A stretch of DNA of 64,000 nucleotides. It comes from Alloacidobacterium dinghuense (lineage in GTDB: Bacteria; Acidobacteriota; Terriglobia; Terriglobales; Acidobacteriaceae). Under the pieces are notes generated by a model. It was not told where the DNA came from and made no database searches. It saw only the letters and a list, made by a program, of their open reading frames with translations. The DNA lies in the NCBI RefSeq assembly GCF_014274465.1, contig NZ_CP060394.1, forward strand, positions 4,216,001 through 4,280,000. Reading direction: 5' to 3'. Positions 52,701 to 58,783 of this stretch are shown piece by piece; position 1 is the stretch's first letter, and each line of letters opens with the position of its first letter. A program made the translations under genes and the position numbers.

Positions 52701-53088
52701 GCTGTCCCTTAACAGAAAGCGTGGCGCTAGTGGGAGAGATCGAAACGGCAACCGTAGTCGCGGACCCGATCGTAACAGTCGCGGTCCCCATAGTGCCGTC
52801 AAGAATGGAGGTCGCCGTCACCGTAACCGTTGGCGGGTTTGGTGCGGCGGCAGGAGCCGTGTAGAGACCACTTGAGTCGATTTGCCCGCAGCTGATGCCA
52901 CTGCAGCCAGCACCCGAAAGACCCCATACTACGATCGTGGCTCCAGTCGCGCTGAACTGTACCTGGGCGCCAGGCTTCACCTGGACTGAACTCGGCGAGA
53001 CAACCACTGCCGCTTTAGCCTGACCCGCCAGACTGAGGAGGGAGAGTACGAAGAGTATGATCCCAATTGGCCTATAAACCCGCTTCAT
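49729..53088 (-). CDS. Giant exported Ig-like repeat protein
   Basis: The protein of about 1119 residues has a signal peptide (to about residue 27) and seven tandem Ig-like repeats of about 85-95 residues, each with a QFxATVTG strand, a TAVTWSV strand, a conserved disulfide loop 'GC-SGS-CGTI' and a GLYTAPATVPNP-type turn. The C-terminal third (about 660-1115) holds about five copies of another beta-module (DGQYAFFFTGFDSNGVYQAA, GSFTANGQGRIT, then a GTYTVSSDNRGTMTI-like part). Such proteins are frequent in Acidobacteriota and are probably displayed or secreted adhesins. GGGGGAA before ATG 53088 supports the start. The DNA of the repeats is itself repetitive but is not a CRISPR. Confidence 0.88.
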   Translation of the reverse strand: MKRVYRPIGIILFVLSLLSLAGQAKAAVVVSPSSVQVKPGAQVQFSATGATIVVWGLSGAGCSGISCGQIDSSGLYTAPAAAPNPPTVTVTATSILDGTMGTATVTIGSATTVAVSISPTSATLSVKGQQQFKATVTGSSNTAVNWTVSGIGCVSGSCGTITSAGLYTAPAIIPNPALASVTATSVADTTKSASATVVIEAASSISVAVSPTTAQVPAGGQQQFTATVSGTTNTAVTWSLTGCSGAACGSISNFGLYTAPATVPASPTVTVVATSAAAPSQSGSAHVTIVAASVLTISPSNPQVKPGAQIQFSATGPQSGVVLWSVTGNGCFGITCGQISSTGLYTAPTTAPSPNTVVVTATSLSNATIKGSTTVTISAPSSVSVSLTPTTAQVNVSAQQQFKATVTGSTNTAVTWSVTGLGCTGSTCGTISTAGLYTAPSTVPNPSFVTVTATSSADSTKSASATVIIMQQISVAVTPNPVQVAENASQQFTAKVTGAANTAVTWTLHGSGCSGSACGTITASGLYTAPASVPNPAQVTVTATSVADGITTGTATVTVIVPVIVTVSPTNAIVAVSTTQQFRSSVAGSSNTAVTWSVSGTGCSGSTCGTISTAGLYTAPASLPSPATVTVKATSQANTSASASATVTLVSTNNSKLDGQYAFFFTGFDSNGVYQAAGSFTANGQGRITTGTEDVNNVAAPATDLAITGTYTVSSDNRGTMTINSPLGAFTYKFALNLLGNKGRFVSFDQSGVRGSGVILKQDPTAFDPSVLANGYVMGLSGSDMGGARVGALGLMFPDGIGFIAGSTLDVNDGGSVSPTFASFNGIYTVDSTGRGTATLLIPGFGGGTVDFALYVVSANEFLMVSVDPIFQNGVIIGGPAVLQNGAPFTSSSFKGGSIFNLSGTNGSAPEDMVGRLQFDGTVNVGVTFDQNNGGNITVGGSMTGAYDLELNGRGTLNLNSPSTGPIIWYVYATGPNQGFVMDASTAAASVGQMDPVTIVPPFSNSDALGTYLLGSGEPIVQAVPLYSGESSFDGSSNVRGQGTLAGAEDISKSSALSPNQTLAGTYSVSAVSNNGRGSILLTSPSAATIALWVISPSEMVGLDVDATVTQPTILHFEQ

Positions 53089-53139
53089 AAATTCCCCCAA
53101 TGGTCCCTTTCTGGCGGATACCGACAGATGGTTACGCGA

Positions 53140-54183
53140 TTATTTCTGTGAAACCTGCTGCTTTGCGTGCGTGGTCGCAGCAAGATTCAGTTGCTGGTTC
53201 ACCATGTCTTTGAGAGTGCCCAAGTCAACCACTCCGCTAAAGAAATGGCCATTCACAAAGAAGCTGGGAGTGCCCGTTAATCCCAGGCCCTTCGCTTCTT
53301 CCAGATCCTTCTTTACTGCGGCTGCTTCTGTTCCGTTGTCCAAGCACGCATCGAAGCGATCCGTATCCAGTCTAAGAACTTGTGCATGCTCTTTGAGAGC
53401 CGCTACGTCTGTCTGCTTGCTGTAAAACAGAACGTCGTGGTACTCCCAGAATTTCCCCTGCTCGCCGGCGCAACGGGCTGCTTCCGCGGCCTTTTCTGAC
53501 GTATGGTGCATGGGCAGAGGGAAGTCCTTGTACACGATGGTCAGCTTGTCGCCATATTCCTTTTTCATCTGCTGGATTTGGGGATTGACCTTCTGGCAGT
53601 AGGGGCATTCGTAGTCCGCAAACTCAACCAGAGTCACCTGTGCATCCGGCGAGCCTTTAGCATAGGCCTTCGCGATGTCCACATCGGCGACGGGAGGCGT
53701 GAGCAGGATGTTGATATTCGCCTGCTTGCGTAAATTGTCGACAAACGCAGCGCGCGCCTTGGCGCGGCGCAATTCGCGGATATGCTGCAATACTTCATCC
53801 CGAACTGAAGCGTATGGTTCCTGTGTATCAAGGCCTTCGTAGTACACCTCGAGCTGATCCTCGGTTGGATCCTTCACGTCCTTGTAAACTTCGGCGTTCA
53901 ACAGCTGATCAAGCGAAATGTTTCTCCTCTTTGCCTCATCCGCCAGCAACTGGTTATCAATCAGTTCCTCCAGTGCCTTCCGCTCATTCAGGTAATACTG
54001 GTACTTCGCCTGCAGAAGCTTGCCGCCTTCACTGCGTTGCAAATCTGCATACGTCAGGTTGTCACCGCTCACTTTGGCGACCACTCCTTTTGGATCCGGG
54101 TCACTCTGTCCCCACAGGTTCGCTACAGCGCTCAGACTCAAGCCCACAACCAGCAAGCAGGCGCAACGTAATCTACTATTCAT
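53140..54183 (-). CDS. Exported DsbA-like oxidoreductase with N-terminal chaperone-like domain
   Basis: The protein of about 347 residues has a signal peptide (to about residue 25), a SurA/parvulin-type N-terminal helical region (about 32-155; VVAKVSGDNLTYADLQRSEG, RKALEELIDNQLLADEAKRR) and a thioredoxin-fold DsbA-like domain. The redox site is CPYC (Cys193 and Cys196 in YECPYCQKV), with the cis-proline loop in GTPSFFVNGHFF. It should form or isomerise disulfides in exported proteins. It is encoded directly upstream of the giant Ig-like gene and 146 bp from the eight-cysteine proteins, all of which need disulfides. AAGGAAA supports ATG 54183. Confidence 0.9.
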   Translation of the reverse strand: MNSRLRCACLLVVGLSLSAVANLWGQSDPDPKGVVAKVSGDNLTYADLQRSEGGKLLQAKYQYYLNERKALEELIDNQLLADEAKRRNISLDQLLNAEVYKDVKDPTEDQLEVYYEGLDTQEPYASVRDEVLQHIRELRRAKARAAFVDNLRKQANINILLTPPVADVDIAKAYAKGSPDAQVTLVEFADYECPYCQKVNPQIQQMKKEYGDKLTIVYKDFPLPMHHTSEKAAEAARCAGEQGKFWEYHDVLFYSKQTDVAALKEHAQVLRLDTDRFDACLDNGTEAAAVKKDLEEAKGLGLTGTPSFFVNGHFFSGVVDLGTLKDMVNQQLNLAATTHAKQQVSQK

Positions 54184-54329
54184 CGCGGATTTCCTTTTCT
54201 GTCTCACGAGAGCAAGGTTTATAAAGTGCGCCAGGTTTGTTTCTCGACATCCCTGGCGCACAAGCAGAATATTCTGTCATTTGGGCACGTGATCGAATCG
54301 CGATACGTACCTCTGTTTCCATTGCGACA

Positions 54330-54911
54330 TTAGTCCCCAGTACCGCAGCTGCAGATACCTTGTCCGCTGCCCAGGATGTTCACGAATGCGCACTGAGCCT
54401 GCAGGTTGGCAAGTTCGGTTGCACCCAGGGTAGAGTCGGAGGACTCGGTTTCAGTAATCGGAAAGGCTGCGCCCACAGGATTCTGGATATGAGTCACCCA
54501 GGCGCGCAGGTTTGCCTTGGGGGATACGTTTGCAGTCGGATCGCACGGCGAGTTGTTCACTGCCGCAGACACAACCTTGATGACACCATTTGTTGACACC
54601 TTACCGGTCAGCGGGTTGGAAGTCAGGTCGCGGCGAACGGAAAGCGTCCGCAGACCATTGTGTGTCTCAACGCATCCGCAGCACTCTGTGAGCTGCTGGT
54701 CAGCATCAAACACGTAAATCATGGCGCAGAGGTTTCCGTACGTCAGTCCGGGGTTGTCAATACGGACAGTGGCATCGGGAGCCGGAGCCGCATTGTTCGA
54801 GAAGTAGTTGACTTTGTAGACGTCCTGAGCCGAGGCAACGCCAGCGCCGATCGAAACCAGGCCAACGACCACCAGGGCCAAGAACAGAGTCTTACAGAAC
54901 GTAAGTTTCAT
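54330..54911 (-). CDS. Secreted eight-cysteine protein (copy 1)
   Basis: The 193-residue protein has a signal peptide ending VASAQ and a single domain with eight cysteines in the mature part (62, 77, 78, 80, 123, 174, 187, 189). Landmarks are LCAMIYVFDADQQLTECCGC, NGLRTLSV, NPLTGKVSTNGVIKVVSA and the C-terminal GSGQGICSCGTGD. I know no named family. The same domain forms the C-terminus of the lipoprotein at 58784. It differs from copy 2 at only residues 94-95 (RD against SN). GGAGGAATT before ATG 54911 fixes the start, and a CTAA-N6-GGACTAA dyad lies 133 bp upstream. The Cys-rich, secreted nature suggests a compact disulfide-bonded surface or adhesion module. Confidence 0.9.
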   Translation of the reverse strand: MKLTFCKTLFLALVVVGLVSIGAGVASAQDVYKVNYFSNNAAPAPDATVRIDNPGLTYGNLCAMIYVFDADQQLTECCGCVETHNGLRTLSVRRDLTSNPLTGKVSTNGVIKVVSAAVNNSPCDPTANVSPKANLRAWVTHIQNPVGAAFPITETESSDSTLGATELANLQAQCAFVNILGSGQGICSCGTGD

Positions 54912-55043
54912 TCGTAATTCCTCCTGGGCGCCGATCGGCTGCGGGGAAAAATCAGCTCCCCAGCGCTTGGCCAAAACTCTAACCATCTTTCGACTAATTA
55001 CAATTACCTAGTGGACTTAGCCCAATGTTCTATTCCCGGCAAA

Positions 55044-55060
55044 CTAACCCTCTGGACTAA
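55044..55060. promoter_or_regulatory. Dyad CTAACCCTCTGGACTAA upstream of copy 1
   Basis: It matches CTAR-N6-GGACTAA and has the same position relative to its gene as the site before copy 2. The block between it and the gene (CTAG...TAGCCCAAT...TATTCC) is also conserved between the two copies. Confidence 0.55.
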
Positions 55061-55249
55061 TACTCTGAAGGTTATAAACATATTTTTCCTGTCATCCTGA
55101 AACAATATGTGGGGGAGTGTTGGTCTACTTGGGGGCATTGCATTGCGTGCGCCCTTTTGCTGGCACGCACGCAGATCCAGCGAAGTATTCTTCGTCCTTA
55201 GACACGTCCCCAGACCGGGAAACGTGCCTTTGCTCGTTACTACGACAAC

Positions 55250-55831
55250 TTAGTCCCCAGTACCGCAGCTGCAGATACCTTGTCCGCTGCCCAGGATGTT
55301 CACGAATGCGCACTGAGCTTGCAGGTTGGCAAGTTCGGTTGCACCCAGGGTAGAGTCGGAGGACTCGGTTTCAGTAATCGGAAAGGCTGCGCCCACAGGA
55401 TTCTGGATATGAGTCACCCAGGCGCGCAGGTTTGCCTTGGGGGATACGTTTGCAGTCGGATCGCACGGCGAGTTGTTCACTGCCGCAGACACAACCTTGA
55501 TGACACCATTTGTTGACACCTTACCGGTCAGCGGGTTGGAAGTCAGGTTGGAACGAACGGAAAGCGTCCGCAGGCCATTGTGTGTTTCAACGCATCCGCA
55601 GCACTCTGTGAGCTGCTGGTCAGCGTCAAACACGTAAATCATGGCGCAGAGGTTTCCGTATGTCAGTCCGGGGTTGTCAATGCGAACGGTGGCATCGGGA
55701 GCCGGAGCCGCATTGTTTGAGAAGTAGTTGACTTTGTAAACGTCCTGAGCCGAGGCAACGCCAGCGCCGATCGAAACCAGGCCAACGACTACCAGGGCCA
55801 GGAACAGAGTTTTACAGAACGTAAGTTTCAT
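55250..55831 (-). CDS. Secreted eight-cysteine protein (copy 2)
   Basis: This 193-residue protein is almost identical to copy 1, including the signal peptide, all eight mature cysteines and the GSGQGICSCGTGD end; only residues 94-95 differ. At DNA level there are more than a dozen differences, nearly all silent, so both genes are under selection or are kept alike by gene conversion. The similarity begins at the stop codon and reaches about 36 bases before the start, including the ribosome-binding site. A partially conserved promoter follows, with the dyad at 55962-55979. Both genes lie on the same strand, 338 bp apart. Confidence 0.9.
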   Translation of the reverse strand: MKLTFCKTLFLALVVVGLVSIGAGVASAQDVYKVNYFSNNAAPAPDATVRIDNPGLTYGNLCAMIYVFDADQQLTECCGCVETHNGLRTLSVRSNLTSNPLTGKVSTNGVIKVVSAAVNNSPCDPTANVSPKANLRAWVTHIQNPVGAAFPITETESSDSTLGATELANLQAQCAFVNILGSGQGICSCGTGD

Positions 55832-55961
55832 TCGTAATTCCTCCTGGGCGCCGATCGGCTGCGGGGAACGACAGCTGCCAGCGCTGATGCAAGACTTTAT
55901 CTATCTCTGTGGCGTTTACAACTACCTAGGGGGTCTAGCCCAATCTCTTATTCCTCGCAAA

Positions 55962-55979
55962 CTAGCCTGCTGGACTAAG
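55962..55979. promoter_or_regulatory. Dyad CTAGCCTGCTGGACTAAG upstream of copy 2
   Basis: It is aligned with the site at 55044 with respect to the start codon (131 against 133 bp) and shares the CTAR-N6-GGACTAA form. Confidence 0.55.
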
Positions 55980-56137
55980 CCTGTTCAAGCGACAACCTCA
56001 AACGCCCTGCGTTAGCTGTCAGCTTGTAGCAATCTTTGGGGGCTTATAAGTAGAAGAGCCTGTTCCTGGCCGATCGCTGATACGGGTTTGCGCGTAGGTC
56101 GCTCTTCGCCAGGAAGCTAGTTTACCTTGCGTGACAG

Positions 56138-57166
56138 TTACTGCTGTGGTTGCGACTGCTGCTGGGCTGCAGCCTGACTATCCAGCAACTGCTCCTGCTG
56201 CTTTTGGAGGTCGTTCAACACCTCTCCCACTGAACGGTGAGACTCTGCGGCCATTTGCTGCACGTTGATCCCTGTTGGAACCGAGGAAGGAATCGCGGTT
56301 GGTTGAACCGGCAGTGGCGCTTGCGGCTCAGGAGCAGTCGCCGCTTGCTGCTCGTCTTGCTGAACACCCTGCCCACCATAGAGTGATGGCTCCTCAGTTT
56401 CGCTATGAAGCTGAGCTGACGCAACTGTAGTCGTGGCCTGAGATGTTCTCAGGGTGAGGACCAGTCGCTTTGCCATCTGCGGATTTTCTGACGAGCTCTG
56501 AATCAAGTAGTTGTAATTGGAACCTTCAAGGAGTGCCACCAACGCGTCCCGCACTGGCGCCGGCCCGATGTCGAGATACATTCGCTCATTCTCGGGCTGG
56601 TTCGGCGCTTCGATCGTGATCCCCGTCGCTGCTTTCACGGCATTCATGACCGTGGAAAGGTCCTCACCCTGAGCCTTTATCGTTAGCTTTCCACCGGAAA
56701 GTATTGCGATTGGCTGCGGTGCGGGTTTCCGCACTACTTCGCCAGCCGCTTTGGGCGTCGCATTCTCGGTTGAAGCTTCTCGCGAAGAATCTTCCTTGTG
56801 TTCACGCTTGCAGAATTGTCCCTGTGCATCGACATTCTCGTCAGAAGAAGTTTTCGTCGAGAGTTTCAGGTGGTCTTTGATGGAGGGCTCGCCAGCTTCT
56901 TCAGAGGACGATTGAACACTCCGCTTCGCTGTACTCGGCTCACCATTGCAGATCGCGCCATTCGCGGATGCCTCGGCCGAGGCTGCAGTAGACTGCTGTT
57001 GCGGCGCGAAGCCACTTGCGTGGCTATATTGAGGAGCTGAAGCGAACGTACCAAGCGCTAAGAACGTAACGGCTGCCATGACACTTTTGTGGCTTAATCC
57101 GAAAGCACTAGTTATAAGTGGCGTGCAATCATGGTTGTTTATTAAAGTTGAGTTAGCGTGTTGCAC
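56138..57166 (-). CDS. Exported STN-domain protein with low-complexity flanks
   Basis: The 342-residue protein has an N-terminal hydrophobic export segment (about 28-50), a disordered Ser/Glu/Lys-rich region (55-145), one secretin/TonB short N-terminal-like domain (about 158-240; GKLTIKAQGEDLSTVMNAVK, EAPNQPENERMYLDIGPAPV, DALVALLEGSNYNYLI) and a Gln/Pro-rich tail ending in poly-Gln. STN domains normally sit at the periplasmic end of secretins or TonB receptors that receive signals; here no channel or barrel is attached. The GTG start at 57166 is supported by GAGGAGGG. The promoter is shared with the divergent LuxR gene and has a dyad 68 bp from the start. Confidence 0.75.
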   Translation of the reverse strand: MQHANSTLINNHDCTPLITSAFGLSHKSVMAAVTFLALGTFASAPQYSHASGFAPQQQSTAASAEASANGAICNGEPSTAKRSVQSSSEEAGEPSIKDHLKLSTKTSSDENVDAQGQFCKREHKEDSSREASTENATPKAAGEVVRKPAPQPIAILSGGKLTIKAQGEDLSTVMNAVKAATGITIEAPNQPENERMYLDIGPAPVRDALVALLEGSNYNYLIQSSSENPQMAKRLVLTLRTSQATTTVASAQLHSETEEPSLYGGQGVQQDEQQAATAPEPQAPLPVQPTAIPSSVPTGINVQQMAAESHRSVGEVLNDLQKQQEQLLDSQAAAQQQSQPQQ

Positions 57167-57504
57167 AGGGCCCTCCTCTACTGCGGCCTAGATTTCATCA
57201 TAGGTAGGAATCAGGCGGCAATCATTCATTTGGCTTAGTCCGGTGAACTAGGCGAAATATGGGGGAAGCTAATGCTAATGGGTATGCCCAAAGGACGCAA
57301 TACTTAACTCTTGACAATTGTCTGCTCTCAGGACAGACTTTGTGACGGTGTAATGCTCATGTCGTAGTCAAGACGCTTGAAGTCTTACAAAGAGCAAAAG
57401 TGATTGTTCTGCCATCTTGCACACCCCCCACTTCGCTCAACAAGTTGTTTATCCGCTGGACATCTCCAGTGGGCGTGCGCAAATAACTGATTTAAGGAGG
57501 GGTC
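57167..57504. other. Shared promoter region of the STN-domain and LuxR genes
   Basis: The 338-bp divergent region contains the dyad at 57234-57251 and the inverted repeat GACAATTGTC within TTGACAATTGTC (near 57312), a possible -35 region for the LuxR gene. No gene is seen. Confidence 0.6.
57234..57251. promoter_or_regulatory. Dyad CTTAGTCCGGTGAACTAG in the divergent promoter
   Basis: Read on the minus strand it is CTAG-TTCACC-GGACTAAG, the same form as the sites upstream of the two eight-cysteine genes. Confidence 0.55.
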
Positions 57505-58047
57505 GTGCGTGGCATGACGGTTTCGACTCCGGGGTTTATTCTGCTTGATGCGAAGCTCCACCCCGTCGCTTATAATTCTGAGGCAGTTCAGATTCTCTGT
57601 TTTCCGATGAAGCCGGACCGTGTTAAGCAGGTTCCGCTCTTTCTCTCCGACAAGATCCGTTCAAGCCTTCTCAATCGGCACGTTTCCGGCGAACCTGAGT
57701 TCGTTCGGGAATACAAGTCCGGTCAACGCCTTTATACCTGTCGCGCCTTTCATGTTGATAGTGGGGGCGTAGGCGAACGCAAGATGCCTTTCGATGTTGC
57801 TTTGCTGCTGGAGCGGCACCTGTCCGGTGTTGCGGCTCTGGGCGATCTGTCGCGTCAGTTTGACCTGACCGCTCGCGAATGCGAAACCGTAGCGCTTCTC
57901 CTCGAAGGCCTGACGAGTAAGGAGATCGCTGCTCGGATGAACATTAGCCCCAATACGGTCAAAGCATTTCTTCGCCTGGTGATGGTCAAGATGGATGTAT
58001 CGACACGGTCGGGAATCGTTGGCAAATTCGTAGGTCCGATGCCCTAA
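57505..58047 (+). CDS. LuxR-type transcription regulator
   Basis: The 180-residue protein has an N-terminal PAS-like region (about 8-100; GFILLDAKLHPVAYNSEAVQ, a common ligand- or redox-sensing fold) and a C-terminal LuxR helix-turn-helix (121-175; LTARECETVALLLEGLTSKE, SPNTVKAFLRLVM). There is no receiver domain, so it responds to a small molecule or partner instead of a kinase. The GTG at 57505 has AAGGAGG four bases upstream. Its place in the middle of the eight-cysteine locus, and the dyads in front of the surrounding genes, make it the best candidate for their regulator; this is inference. Confidence 0.88.
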   Translation: MRGMTVSTPGFILLDAKLHPVAYNSEAVQILCFPMKPDRVKQVPLFLSDKIRSSLLNRHVSGEPEFVREYKSGQRLYTCRAFHVDSGGVGERKMPFDVALLLERHLSGVAALGDLSRQFDLTARECETVALLLEGLTSKEIAARMNISPNTVKAFLRLVMVKMDVSTRSGIVGKFVGPMP

Positions 58048-58134
58048 ACCATAAATTTATCTATGGTAACCACCGCGAACTAATCCATATGAAGAATTTA
58101 CTGAAGGCGTCTTTCAGCGCGATCATTTGTCAAC

Positions 58135-58455
58135 GTGAAAGTGACAACGGCACAAGATCGACGCCATCAACCCCAGCCTCTTGGCTACATGGAGATGCTG
58201 GTTCGGCCGCTCCCGCAGCTCGGAACTGAGGCAACGGCAAAACCCTCCACTCTGCCAGTACGCATACGCACAATCAACGAGGACAGCGTTTGCGTAGTCA
58301 CACAGCGTCCACTGCAAAAGTCGTCCGTCGTGCGCTGCGAGATTCCTATTGGCGATTCCGCGATGAAGATCCCCACGCTTATGCACGTACGCTGGACTAG
58401 AAAGCAGAAGCTCCAGTCAGACGGCTACTTATCTGAACTCTCATTCCTACTATAA
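58135..58455 (+). CDS. Small PilZ-like protein
   Basis: The 106-residue frame from GTG 58135 ends with a strand pattern like that of a PilZ domain: LPVRIRTINEDSVCVVTQRP, a QKSSVVRCEIPIG strand and TLMHVRWTRKQKLQSDGYLS. PilZ proteins often bind cyclic di-GMP through RxxxR and DxSxxG motifs; these are not clearly present, so ligand binding is unproven. It follows the LuxR gene by 87 bp. No ribosome-binding site is convincing. It may be a real small gene in the LuxR transcript. Confidence 0.4.
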   Translation: MKVTTAQDRRHQPQPLGYMEMLVRPLPQLGTEATAKPSTLPVRIRTINEDSVCVVTQRPLQKSSVVRCEIPIGDSAMKIPTLMHVRWTRKQKLQSDGYLSELSFLL

Positions 58456-58586
58456 TTTTCTGCAATAAATTGTTTCTCAAAATTCCGCAGTAATTTCTTT
58501 TCTCAACTAAAGCCTTAGTGCTATTCTCATTCGTTCTCCCCAGTAATTACCCCCTTAAACCTATTCCCTCTTGCTAGCTGATGCGT

Positions 58587-58607
58587 ATAGGCCATTTGGA
58601 TTAAGCC
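58587..58607. promoter_or_regulatory. Dyad ATAGGCCATTTGGATTAAG (distal)
   Basis: It follows the form TAG-N7-GGAYTAA, and the continuation AAGCC matches the site at 55962. Confidence 0.45.
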
Positions 58608-58706
58608 AGCAAGGTTAACACGCAAGTAGTGCTACGTACTATGTAGACCTCAATGGGGATTGCAAAGTACAAATCGCGAGTTACATTCACTGCGTACCGT
58701 ATGCGA

Positions 58707-58725
58707 CTAGACCAATAGGACTAAC
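58707..58725. promoter_or_regulatory. Dyad CTAGACCAATAGGACTAAC (proximal)
   Basis: The CTAG-N7-GGACTAA site lies 60-80 bp before the lipoprotein start and overlaps the palindrome ACTACGCGTAGT. Confidence 0.5.
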
Positions 58726-58743
58726 TACGCGTAGTCTTCACGG

Positions 58744-58761
58744 CTAGCTATAGATAGCTAG
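58744..58761. promoter_or_regulatory. Palindrome CTAGCTAT-AG-ATAGCTAG
   Basis: Perfect 8-base arms separated by AG lie about 25 bp before the likely start codon, close to where a promoter or operator would sit. Confidence 0.4.
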
Positions 58762-58783
58762 TCAATCAGTAAGGGGGATAGGT

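Larger units (their letters stand above)
58456..58783. other. Promoter region of the Ig-repeat lipoprotein
   Basis: No gene is present. There are two dyads (58587-58607 and 58707-58725), the perfect palindrome ACTACGCGTAGT (58724-58735) and CTAGCTAT-AG-ATAGCTAG (58744-58761). The region is AT-rich compared with its surroundings. Confidence 0.6.

Noticed and set aside
50400-53000. Regularly spaced DNA repeats resembling an array
   Set aside because: They are in-frame Ig-like coding repeats of about 270 bp, far too long and too varied for CRISPR.
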